From positions 1,320,112 through 1,384,111 of the forward strand of contig CAWHVW010000002.1 in assembly GCA_963832965.1 (NCBI GenBank): a stretch of 64,000 nucleotides of DNA, read 5' to 3'. Source of the DNA: CAWACP01 sp963832965. Its GTDB lineage: Bacteria; Acidobacteriota; Terriglobia; Bryobacterales; Bryobacteraceae. The notes beneath the pieces are model-generated. The model made no database searches, was not told the origin of the DNA, and saw nothing but the letters and a program-made list of their open reading frames with translations. A program made the position numbers and the translations under genes. Each line of letters begins with the position of its first letter. The first letter of the stretch is position 1. This document shows positions 45,107 through 52,841 of the stretch, piece after piece.

Positions 45107-45985
45107 ATGGGCGAAAACCACGTGGTCGCGGCTCCCACGAACCGCTGGGTTCTGTTGCACTATCACATCTTCAAAAACGCCGGCAGCACCATCGAGTACG
45201 TGTTCCGCCGCTGCTTCGGGGAGCGATTCGCCACGCTGCACGGACCCTCCGAGGACTCCGTGGTCACCGCGCCGGCGCTCGCTTCGTTTCTCGAAGCTAA
45301 CCCTGCGATTGCCGCCATCTCCAGCCACCATGTCCAGTACCCGCTGCCGGCGATCGGCAATACGATTTTCTTCGATGTGTGTTTTTTCCGGAATTCGCTG
45401 CGCCGTCTCTGGTCCATGTACCGTTATTTCCGCGTTGCCAGCTCCGCCCACGATCTCGCCCGCTGCGCCCAAACGGCGTCCTGCGCTGCATTCTTCGATC
45501 TGCTGCTCGGTGAGTATCCGCAGCTCATCAACGACGCGCAGGTGAACGTCATGGCCAACGGCGGAGTGTACACGCGCCCGCCCACCGCGCAGGATCTTCG
45601 CGTGGCCATGAAGCGGGTACGGCAGATCGCCGTGCTCGGCGTGGTGGAGCTGTTCGACGAAAGCGCCGTGGCGGCGGAATACTTTCTGCGGCCCACGTTT
45701 CCCGCGCTCCGTTTCGAATACGTGCCGCAGAATGTTACCACCGCACCGCGGGGGGTACCCGAGGATGAGTTCCGCGGCGAGATCGGCGAGTCCCGCTACA
45801 CCCAGCTTGAGCGCATGAACCGGCTGGATGCCGAACTGCTCGCCTTTGCCAGGGAAGAACTGCTCCGCCGGTTCGAAATGGTGCCGGAACGCGGCGAGCG
45901 AATGGCCTCTCTGCGCCGGCGCTGCGAAGTGCTTCAATCGGCTGTGGAAATGGCGACCACGACCCCGCGCCAGGCCGGCGCGTGA
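45107..45985 (+). CDS. Sulfotransferase-like protein
   Basis: This is a 292-residue protein. WVLLHYHIFKNAGSTIEYVF resembles the 5'-phosphosulfate loop of the sulfotransferase-2/heparan-type family (HxxKNAGST). FFDVCFFRNSLRRLWSMYRY looks like the FRNP-type 3'-phosphate segment. It would use PAPS to sulfate a sugar or lipid, but neither target nor PAPS genes are nearby. The ATG at 45107 lies five bases after TACTTT, again suggesting little or no leader. Confidence 0.72.
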   Translation: MGENHVVAAPTNRWVLLHYHIFKNAGSTIEYVFRRCFGERFATLHGPSEDSVVTAPALASFLEANPAIAAISSHHVQYPLPAIGNTIFFDVCFFRNSLRRLWSMYRYFRVASSAHDLARCAQTASCAAFFDLLLGEYPQLINDAQVNVMANGGVYTRPPTAQDLRVAMKRVRQIAVLGVVELFDESAVAAEYFLRPTFPALRFEYVPQNVTTAPRGVPEDEFRGEIGESRYTQLERMNRLDAELLAFAREELLRRFEMVPERGERMASLRRRCEVLQSAVEMATTTPRQAGA

Positions 45986-46096
45986 TTTGGGGCCTTCTAA
46001 GTATTTGCTGGTACGGGAGCACCAACGCGGCGGGATTTTCCCCTTAGTACCTGAATGAGGCTCGAAAACCACTACCCCCATTGGCGATAAGAAAGT

Positions 46097-46474
46097 GTGA
46101 AGGCAATGCGGGGAATCGAATCAGTCATCGACGAATACCTGAGGCACATGCAGCAGCGGACGGACGCCTATGAATTGGTTCGGGCCGATTCTCAGTCCCT
46201 GAGTTCGAGGTTTCGGGAATTCGTGGAAGCCGGGGATCTGGCTGCCGCCGCCGCTTGTGGCGATCAGCTTGCGAACGCCGTGGATCATGTGTGCGCCGCC
46301 GGCCGCCAGCACGTCAAGCGCGAGCTGGAGTTCGTCCGCGACCTGGTCTTCTATTGCGCCATCTGCAAGAGCGCGGCCGCTGAGGCCATGCTTCGGGAAA
46401 ACGACGCAACCGGCGAAACGCTCGACGGCTTCATCACCGAAGAAATCGCCTATCTAGATCCCGAGCAGATCTAG
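46097..46474 (+). CDS. Hypothetical helical protein
   Basis: This is a 125-residue, mostly helical cytoplasmic protein without a signal peptide or recognised domain. It contains ESVIDEYLRHMQQRTDAYEL, FREFVEAGDLAAAAACGDQL and RELEFVRDLVFYCAICKSAA. It starts at GTG 46097 or ATG 46106; no strong ribosome-binding site decides. The 110-base upstream gap holds GGTAC and GTACC half-sites (near 46012 and 46049). Function is unknown. Confidence 0.5.
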   Translation: MKAMRGIESVIDEYLRHMQQRTDAYELVRADSQSLSSRFREFVEAGDLAAAAACGDQLANAVDHVCAAGRQHVKRELEFVRDLVFYCAICKSAAAEAMLRENDATGETLDGFITEEIAYLDPEQI

Positions 46475-46508
46475 CTTCCGATCCCATCGACAACGATAGA
46501 GTGGATGC

Positions 46509-47261
46509 GTGCGTGTCCTGCTGCAGGCCATCATTCAGCCGCCAGGTTTGAGTGTGATTCTGGTGCTGGCCGGCATCGCGTCGGATCGCCCGGCGATTTC
46601 GCTCGGCGGCGCCATCCTGCTGTGGCTGCTGAGTACACCGTTGATCTCCGAGCTTCTTCTCAGTCCCCTCGAGCGAGGCTTCGCGCCGCTGGAACTGGCG
46701 GAGTGCCCCGGGGCCGATGCCGTGGTCGTGGTCAGCGGCAACATCATCAACGGTATGAACCGCGCCGGCGTACAGTGGGGGCCTTCGGCGAACCGGTTTC
46801 ACGGCGGCCTCGGGCTGGTGCTGGAACAACGGGCGCCCGTGCTCATCGTGGCCGGCGCACCGTCGCAACACGACACCCGTGTTTCCCAGGGCGATATTCT
46901 GAGCGACGCCGCCGTCGCTCGCGGCCTGCCCCGCGAACAGGTGCTGATAACCGGTGCGGTTTCGACCACCGCGGATGAGGCTCGCGCAGTGAGTGCGTTG
47001 TGCGGAAGCCGCGGTATCCATTCCATTATCCTGGTCACTTCCGCGTGGCACATGCGGCGGGCGATGCGCCTCTTCCGGAAAACCACTCTCGCGGTGACGC
47101 CGTACCCGGTAGACCAGCGCGTGCACGCCCACGCACGAATCACTCTTCAGCGATTTCTTCCGCGCGCGCGATCGCTGGCCGATTCCGATGCGGCCATTCA
47201 TGAGTACTGGGGATTGCTCTGGCTAATCCTGACGCGCACACCCGTCGCCAGCCGCGTTTGA
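46509..47261 (+). CDS. YdcF-like DUF218 membrane protein
   Basis: This is a 250-residue protein with two N-terminal hydrophobic segments and the DUF218 (YdcF/SanA/ElyC) domain: GADAVVVVSGNIINGMNRAG, RFHGGLGLVLEQRAPVLIVA, ILSDAAVARGLPREQVLI, STTADEARAVSALCGSRG and LVTSAWHMRRAMRLFRK. The family is linked to envelope and undecaprenyl carrier homeostasis. The start is GTG 46509. No partner genes are adjacent. Confidence 0.87.
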   Translation: MRVLLQAIIQPPGLSVILVLAGIASDRPAISLGGAILLWLLSTPLISELLLSPLERGFAPLELAECPGADAVVVVSGNIINGMNRAGVQWGPSANRFHGGLGLVLEQRAPVLIVAGAPSQHDTRVSQGDILSDAAVARGLPREQVLITGAVSTTADEARAVSALCGSRGIHSIILVTSAWHMRRAMRLFRKTTLAVTPYPVDQRVHAHARITLQRFLPRARSLADSDAAIHEYWGLLWLILTRTPVASRV

Positions 47262-47263
47262 CT

Positions 47264-47402
47264 CTGGCAGGCTGCTGAAAAAGCCCGAAAACCGCTTGTT
47301 TACACGCGCGGCTCGGAAACGTAGCTACGTGTTTGCAGGTGGTTACCGAACCGCGACGGTGACGGAGCGGGGACCAGATAGCCCTTTTCAGTATCCTGCT
47401 AG
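47264..47402. repeat. MITE-like element with terminal inverted repeats
   Basis: The ends CTGGCAGGCTGCTGAAAA (47264-47281) and the reverse complement of 47385-47402 (CTAGCAGGATACTGAAAA) match at 15 of 18 positions. The body of about 140 bases contains a forward copy of the dispersed repeat (47343-47370) and encodes nothing. The stop codon of the next minus-strand gene (47399-47401) falls within its right end. Confidence 0.65.
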
Positions 47403-47884
47403 TAAACCTGGAAACAGAACGCGTGGTTGGAACCCGCGGGCGACAGCGAATACTCGCCGTTTTCGAGCATGTCCTCCACCTCGACCCGGTAGAGGTGGTC
47501 GCCGATTTTGGTCACGGTCAGGTGAAACGGTCCCGCGGCGCCCTTGTGATGGGTCCCCGCGGTGATCGACACGGAGCGCTCTCCGTTGCGCACTTCGAAG
47601 CGCCACAACTCCAGCGACGCTGGGTCGAGGTCTCTCGATTGCAGGATGAAAATGGGTTCGGCCAGCGGAGTCTTCACCGGCGAACTGGCGCCCGCCACCG
47701 CGAATGTGGACGACTTCTTCTGGCCTCCCTGAGACGCCTCGGTGACTTCGGTGGCGATCAGATTGCCAGCGTGCAGCAGGTAGGGGATATCCGCTTTCGG
47801 CGGTTGCGGCCCTTTGTAATCCTCTGCCCGCGTGATTGAGCACAACAGCAGGGGCAGCAGAAACAGCAGCTTTCGACCGGGCAT
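47399..47884 (-). CDS. Small secreted hypothetical protein
   Basis: This 161-residue protein has a signal peptide (LLFLLPLLLCSITRAED). The mature part is beta-rich: PYLLHAGNLIATEVTEASQG, FILQSRDLDPASLELWRFEV and GPFHLTVTKIGDHLYRVEVE. No family is recognised with certainty; similar lipoprotein-like proteins occur in Acidobacteriota. The last codon and stop lie in the right end of the MITE-like repeat. Confidence 0.6.
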   Translation of the reverse strand: MPGRKLLFLLPLLLCSITRAEDYKGPQPPKADIPYLLHAGNLIATEVTEASQGGQKKSSTFAVAGASSPVKTPLAEPIFILQSRDLDPASLELWRFEVRNGERSVSITAGTHHKGAAGPFHLTVTKIGDHLYRVEVEDMLENGEYSLSPAGSNHAFCFQVY

Positions 47885-47927
47885 CCGTTTGTTATTTTAG
47901 CAGGCGGCGTCATAATGGACAGTGCTC

Positions 47928-48227
47928 ATGCTGATTGTCCACGTTCACGTTCGCGTCCTGCCCGACGTTGTCGCGGCGTTCCGCGAAGCCACCATCGAGA
48001 ATGCCCGCAACAGCGTGCGGGAACCCGGAGTCATCCGCTTCGAATGCATCCAGCAAAGCGATGACCCCACTCGCTTCGTGCTGATGGAGATTTATCGCTC
48101 CGCGCAGGCGGCGGCGGACCACAGGGAGACCGCGCACTACCAGGTCTGGCGCGACGCCGTGGCTGGCCTGATGGCGGAGCCGCGATCCCGAGTGGAATAC
48201 TCGCCGGTGTTCCCTCCCGGCGATTGA
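47928..48227 (+). CDS. Antibiotic-biosynthesis-monooxygenase (ABM/LsrG-like) protein
   Basis: This 99-residue dimeric alpha/beta-barrel protein reads MLIVHVHVRVLPDVVAAFRE, NSVREPGVIRFECIQQSDD, RFVLMEIYRSAQAAADHRET and HYQVWRDAVAGLM. It is close to the LsrG/YgiN type that acts on quinones or quorum-signal intermediates. GTG of the alcohol dehydrogenase follows after one base, so the two are coupled; together they suggest oxidation of a small organic substrate. The ATG at 47928 is preferred over a GTG two codons upstream. Confidence 0.85.
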   Translation: MLIVHVHVRVLPDVVAAFREATIENARNSVREPGVIRFECIQQSDDPTRFVLMEIYRSAQAAADHRETAHYQVWRDAVAGLMAEPRSRVEYSPVFPPGD

Positions 48228-48228
48228 A

Positions 48229-49389
48229 GTGAAGACGTCTTTTGAATTCGCCACCGCCGCGCGGATTGTCTTCGGAGCCGGTTCGCTGCGGGAGGCGGCG
48301 CCCGCCGCTCGGCAATGGGGGACCCGCGCGCTGCTGGTCACTGGCCGGAATCGCCGCGGGGTGGCTGCTCTGGCCGGACAACTGGAAGCGGCGGGCGTGG
48401 CCTGGGCCGTGCTTGCCGTGGAAGGCGAGCCCACCGTGGCGGCCATTCGAGAAGGTGTTCTCACCGCGCGGGAGAACCGGGCCGAGGTGGTCATCTCCAT
48501 GGGCGGCGGCAGCGCCATTGATGCGGGCAAAGCCATCGCCGCGCTCCTGCGCAATGGCGATGAGCCGCTGGATTACCTGGAAGTGGTGGGCCGCGGCCTG
48601 CCACTCACTCATCCCTCCGCGCCTTTTATCGCCATCCCCACTACGGCGGGCACCGGATCGGAGGTGACGCGCAACGCCGTCCTTGCCTCGCCGGAACATG
48701 GGGTGAAAGCCAGCCTGCGCAGCCCGCACATGCTGGCTCGCCTGGCCGTGGTGGACCCGGAGCTGACCCTCGACCTTCCCGCCGCCCTCACGGCCAGCAC
48801 CGGACTGGATGCGCTGACGCAATTGCTCGAGGCGTGGGTCTCCGTTCGCGCGAATCCGATTGCGGACGGTTTCCCGGTGGAAGGCCTGCCGCGCGTGGCG
48901 CGATCATTGCGCCGTGCGTATCGCGACGGCGGCAACCTGGAAGCGCGCACGGACATGTCGCTGGCGGCGTTGTTGAGCGGACTCGCTCTGGCCAACGCGG
49001 GACTGGGCGCGGTGCATGGTTTCGCGGCGCCGGTGGGCGGGATGTTCGATGCGCCCCACGGCGCCGTTTGCGCTGCCCTGCTGCCACATGCGACCGCGGT
49101 CAACATCGCTGCACTGCGCTCCCGCGCCCCGGACAGCGAACGCCTGCGCCGCTACGATGAGGCCGCGCGCCTGCTCACGGGAGACGTACACGCATCCGTC
49201 GCAGGCCTCGCTCCGTGGCTGCTGGACCTCTGCCGGGACCTCGAGGTCCCTTCACTTGCGGCGTACGGTGTCGGCGAAAAGCATGCTGCCGACCTGGTGG
49301 AGAAGGCAGCGGCGACGAGCAGCATGAAGGGCAATCCGATCCTGCTGACACCAGAGGAACTGCACGAGATTCTCGCGCGGGCGCTATGA
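48229..49389 (+). CDS. Iron-containing (group III) alcohol dehydrogenase
   Basis: This 386-residue NAD(P)-dependent dehydrogenase has EVVISMGGGSAIDAGKAIAA (nucleotide-binding), FIAIPTTAGTGSEVTRNAVL, STGLDALTQLLEAWVS, and the metal histidines in GAVHGFAAPVGGMFDAPHG. The end of the protein (KGNPILLTPEELHEIL) is typical of the maleylacetate-reductase/lactaldehyde-type branch. It is coupled to the ABM gene. The substrate is uncertain. Confidence 0.9.
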   Translation: MKTSFEFATAARIVFGAGSLREAAPAARQWGTRALLVTGRNRRGVAALAGQLEAAGVAWAVLAVEGEPTVAAIREGVLTARENRAEVVISMGGGSAIDAGKAIAALLRNGDEPLDYLEVVGRGLPLTHPSAPFIAIPTTAGTGSEVTRNAVLASPEHGVKASLRSPHMLARLAVVDPELTLDLPAALTASTGLDALTQLLEAWVSVRANPIADGFPVEGLPRVARSLRRAYRDGGNLEARTDMSLAALLSGLALANAGLGAVHGFAAPVGGMFDAPHGAVCAALLPHATAVNIAALRSRAPDSERLRRYDEAARLLTGDVHASVAGLAPWLLDLCRDLEVPSLAAYGVGEKHAADLVEKAAATSSMKGNPILLTPEELHEILARAL

Positions 49390-49419
49390 TACGCTGATCC
49401 CATAGGCCCGCCAAGCGCC

Positions 49420-49512
<93 letters not shown>

Positions 49513-49631
49513 GTATTTTCACGGGCTTGCATCTCGCACAAACCAAACCGAAAACCTCTGGGCAGCCAGCGGCGTACGGGCCCGGCACTTTCACTGCTCT
49601 CCATCTATTTTCACGGTGTTTGACTACCCTG

Positions 49632-49689
49632 TAGTGACAAAACAGTGACACGCAGCCGTCCCCTATGGCGGCTGCTGTTTTTGTCACTA
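49632..49689. terminator. Large hairpin downstream of tRNA-Ser
   Basis: The outer arms TAGTGACA (49632-49639) and TGTCACTA (49682-49689) and the inner arms GCAGCCG (49652-49658) and CGGCTGC (49669-49675) pair, with internal bulges. TGTTTTT follows the inner stem. This could be a bidirectional terminator of the tRNA transcript and the minus-strand glycosyltransferase gene, or an end of an inserted element. Confidence 0.55.
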
Positions 49690-50173
49690 ACTTCATTTTT
49701 CGTTGATGCGTATGCTATAGATTCCATTTCGGTAGCAACCCTTTGTGGCTCGTGATCATCGGCTTGCGACTTTCAGTTCACGCGCCAGATCCTCGTCCTC
49801 GATGCGCGGGCTTGGTCGGGGCAGTCCTGGCGTTCCAATATCAGCATCAGATCGCGCCTGGCCTGAACGAGCCCGGCTAAAGCTCGATGGCGCGGCGGAT
49901 CAGCGGCCCGGCCTCACACAGGCGGCTGCGGCAGGCGAGCGAAGCGCCAGCGTCACTCAGTTTCGCAACCGATGTCCTGCGGCTCGTCACCTGCATTGGG
50001 CTTGCGCGGCGCCAGCGTTGTTATCGTTCCGCCTTCGGGCCTCTGCCTGCAAGTTTCCGACCGCCCACTCGGCCCGCAGAGTCAACGTCCGGGAATGCTG
50101 TTTTTCGGCCAATGTATTACTCCAACGTCGGACCCACGGCGATATTATGACCGTGGATGAGCAATGCGTATCA
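49690..50173. other. Gene-free stretch downstream of tRNA-Ser
   Basis: No convincing gene is seen on either strand. Near 50076-50110 a segment reads ARRVNVRECCFSAN in one frame and is closely matched at 52444-52478 (ARRFNVRECCFSAR), so it holds a remnant or repeat shared with the other side of the frameshifted glycosyltransferase gene. No integrase was found. Confidence 0.5.
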
Positions 50174-51508
50174 TCATTTCCGGCCGGCCATCTTCCTTTG
50201 AATGATCGTCACCCAGATCGCTTCGGCGCTGGGCTCCATCGTCTTCGCGATTGCGAGCGCCGCCTGGTATGGAGGCTTTGCGGCCAGCGGCCGGCCGAGC
50301 GCAGTCAATGTGTCGCCGAGAACCATTTGTGCCTGCAACTCATCAGGGTCGGTGGCAACGGCCGTTTGCGCCTCCACCAGCGCGGACTCTAACTGGCCGG
50401 CCGCAGTGAGATCTCCGGCCCGCGTTACGTGGCCGAGTGCGGAGGCGAAGCGCATGTCAAACGTCCCATCGTAGACAAAGACGCCGTCCTGGATGAAAGC
50501 AACTGGTTTCAGCTTCTGAAAACCCCGGTAAGGATTCAGCACGTTGGAGCCCCACTCGTAGCCGGTGAGCGTTCCCGCGCTGATCAACATAGTTCCCGTG
50601 ATCGTCCGCGGCGTATCGATTTGATAATCCGTCCACCCGCTGTCAGCTGTCGGCAACGGTTTGCATGGGATTCCATACGCGCTGAAATGGATGGAAGGTT
50701 CGACGAAGTAGGCAAACCAGCAGTCCTTCACCTCGCGATTGTCGAGATATTTCTTGACTGCCTTCAACTGTTGACCCCAGTCCGTGTTGGAGTCGGTCAG
50801 GTACTTATGAGTGTTCGAGGGACCGCCCCAGAATTCGTTCGAGTAAGCAAGGTAGTTGGGATAAGCTCGTGCCGAGGACACGACGTGCCATGCCAGCAAC
50901 ACTCCCACGACGCATGCCCAACGCCAGTCCGAGCGTGCCAATGCGAGCGCGGCGCCCCCAATCAGGACGGAGAGAAACGGATACATGGGCAGGATGTGCC
51001 TTGCGCCGATGTTCAGTCCAGTGCCGGTCGCGATCAGTAAATAGAGAACCGGAGGAATGGTGAGAAAGAAGATCTCGCGCCGAGCGCGCAAGTTTCCGGT
51101 AACAATCGCGACGCCAGCCAGCAGCAGCAAACCCATGAAGGCCGCTGTGGACTTGATGATAAAGGCCGCAGGAAAGTAGAACCAGACACCCTTCGCATAT
51201 ACCTTGCCGAAGATGTAGGTAGAGAACGAATCTGAGATCAGCCGCACGTCCACCATTCCGTAAAGATAAGACTCTGGCAGGATGTGCCAACGCGCGAGCG
51301 CGAGATAGACCCGCGGTTCCACCCCTTTCAATCCCACCGCGTACTCAGCGAGCGAGGGACTCAGCGGAATTCCACCTGGCCTGGCGGCATAGCGAAAGCC
51401 GTAGAATGCCCAGAGCACCACGAGGGCCATGGCCGACGCAGCCAAAAGGCGCCGGCCAGACGCAACGCCGCTTTCGTTTTGTTGGTCCGCGTCGCGGGCG
51501 AGGGCCAC
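50174..51508 (-). CDS. ArnT-type glycosyltransferase, C-terminal portion (frameshifted)
   Basis: These 444 residues continue the protein that begins at 52188. They have several membrane helices (ASAMALVVLWAFYGFRYA, FIIKSTAAFMGLLLLAGVAI), GLNIGARHILPMYPFLSVLI, NYLAYSNEFWGGPSNTHKYL, DSNTDWGQQLKAVKKYL, and a C-terminal TPR-like tail (GDLTAAGQLESALVEAQTAV). They align along their length with the second half of the paralog at 52842-54863. The separate start GTG 51508 is probably an artefact: one extra T in the TTTT near 51444-51447 (coding strand) joins the two frames as AFLAASAMALVVLW. Confidence 0.75.
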   Translation of the reverse strand: MALARDADQQNESGVASGRRLLAASAMALVVLWAFYGFRYAARPGGIPLSPSLAEYAVGLKGVEPRVYLALARWHILPESYLYGMVDVRLISDSFSTYIFGKVYAKGVWFYFPAAFIIKSTAAFMGLLLLAGVAIVTGNLRARREIFFLTIPPVLYLLIATGTGLNIGARHILPMYPFLSVLIGGAALALARSDWRWACVVGVLLAWHVVSSARAYPNYLAYSNEFWGGPSNTHKYLTDSNTDWGQQLKAVKKYLDNREVKDCWFAYFVEPSIHFSAYGIPCKPLPTADSGWTDYQIDTPRTITGTMLISAGTLTGYEWGSNVLNPYRGFQKLKPVAFIQDGVFVYDGTFDMRFASALGHVTRAGDLTAAGQLESALVEAQTAVATDPDELQAQMVLGDTLTALGRPLAAKPPYQAALAIAKTMEPSAEAIWVTIIQRKMAGRK

Positions 51509-52188
51509 AATATCTCAGTAATAATGAGTGCCAGGCCGAATGGGAGGAGAAGCACTCCTGAGTGTTTGGACGCCAGAGCGAGTCCACTGGCCAGGCCGAG
51601 AACCATCAGCTTTCCGACCGAGGGCGCCTTCACGTAGCGGTAGAAGGCGTATACGCTGGCGAACATGAAGCAGGAGATACCCATGTCCGTAGTGACGTAG
51701 GCACCATGCGCGATCATGTTTGGCTCAAAAACCACCAGCGCCAGTGCGAACAGCGCCGCACCATCGCCGAACATCTCTCGCGCTGCCAGAAAGACGAGCA
51801 GTCCCAGCAAAAGACTGAGGGTTGCCGCCGCCATCCGGGCGCGAAAAATGATGCGATCCGCTTCGGCCTCTCCACCGTTGCCGAAGATGAAATCCCGTCC
51901 ATCGAAGTATGCTTCGTCCTTGAACGATGCGAGCCCCTTGGGATCCGGCACCCTGAGGTGCATCGGCAGAAGTGGGATCGCCGCCAGCGCTTTGACAAGC
52001 GGCGGATGCTCCGGATTGATGCCAAAGTCTGACTTCTTCCATGACATGTAGCCGGCGAAGATATGGTCACCTTCATCCCAGGACAGTGATTGCTGCCGAA
52101 CTGAGAATGTCAGTTCACACAAGAGAGTCAACAAAAGAAACGCTGCTCCAGCGCTTCCATAGCGTTTCCTTACATTCAGTCGAAACAT
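51361..52188 (-). CDS. ArnT-type glycosyltransferase, N-terminal portion (frameshifted)
   Basis: This is the N-terminal half of a PMT/ArnT-like membrane glycosyltransferase that moves a sugar from a polyprenyl carrier at the outer face of the membrane. The first loop carries SLSWDEGDHIFAGYMSWKKS, with the acidic pair typical of GT-C enzymes. It continues INPEHPPLVKALAAIPLLPM, IIFRARMAAATLSLLLGLLV and YRYVKAPSVGKLMVLGLASG. After about LRLAGAFW the frame is wrong and ends at 51361, while the 50174-51508 frame continues the family sequence. Together they would make about 670 residues, like the intact paralog. Confidence 0.75.
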   Translation of the reverse strand: MFRLNVRKRYGSAGAAFLLLTLLCELTFSVRQQSLSWDEGDHIFAGYMSWKKSDFGINPEHPPLVKALAAIPLLPMHLRVPDPKGLASFKDEAYFDGRDFIFGNGGEAEADRIIFRARMAAATLSLLLGLLVFLAAREMFGDGAALFALALVVFEPNMIAHGAYVTTDMGISCFMFASVYAFYRYVKAPSVGKLMVLGLASGLALASKHSGVLLLPFGLALIITEILWPSPATRTNKTKAALRLAGAFWLRRPWPSWCSGHSTAFAMPPGQVEFR

Positions 52189-52841
52189 GTCTCACCCGTG
52201 GCCATAAAACTCGACATCGCTGCTCCTTGATCGACTTTGACAGCATACAGCGGTTTCGCGAATCGGGCGGTTGGCGCCGGGTCGATTCGTTGCGGAAGCT
52301 TTCTGGTCCGCGTTGTATGTGGTTGTGCCTGCTGACACACCGAAGGACACGGCACAAGCGCTTGATTGTTGCGTACGCCACGGTCCTCGCACCATTTGCC
52401 TTCAGCAGGGTTCCTGGAAACTGCCTACGAGTTCGCTGCCCGCCGTTTCAATGTACGAGAATGCTGTTTTTCTGCCCGGCCCATGCGGGATCTGGCGGAA
52501 CTGAGGGGAACACACCGGTTAAAACACTCATTGGTGCCCTCCCCGGCGCGTTGGAGATGCCGCTCCTGAGGTGGAGAAGAATTCTCAATGATCGCCGCTC
52601 ACCTCCGCGTAATGGCGCTTCGTGCTGCGGATAGCACTTGGCCTTCGGACAAGTTGCGCGATTTCCAGCAGATCCAGTTTGGACCATACGCGATAAGAGG
52701 CCGTCGTCCCTTCGCGGTCTGCCGCGTATCCGGTTTCGGAGCCCACGGCGGCGCGCCGTGATACACTCTCAGCTTTGAATATCAATGGTCCCGTCTGGAT
52801 CTGACACTTGGCCACCGCGCCCGGGCACTGTGGGAGGTGCC
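52189..52841. other. Gene-free region between divergent glycosyltransferases
   Basis: This stretch of about 650 bases carries the promoters of both divergent paralogs. It has no convincing full-length gene. Around 52444-52478 it contains the ARRFNVRECCFSA-encoding segment also found near 50.1 kb. A minus-strand frame at 52585-52770 (SKLDLLEIAQLVRRPS) reads like protein but is not recognised and may be a remnant. Confidence 0.5.

Noticed and set aside
49513..50173. Integrase or attachment site after tRNA-Ser
   Set aside because: I looked for an integrase and for a duplicated tRNA 3' end; neither was found in the window, so an island is only suspected.
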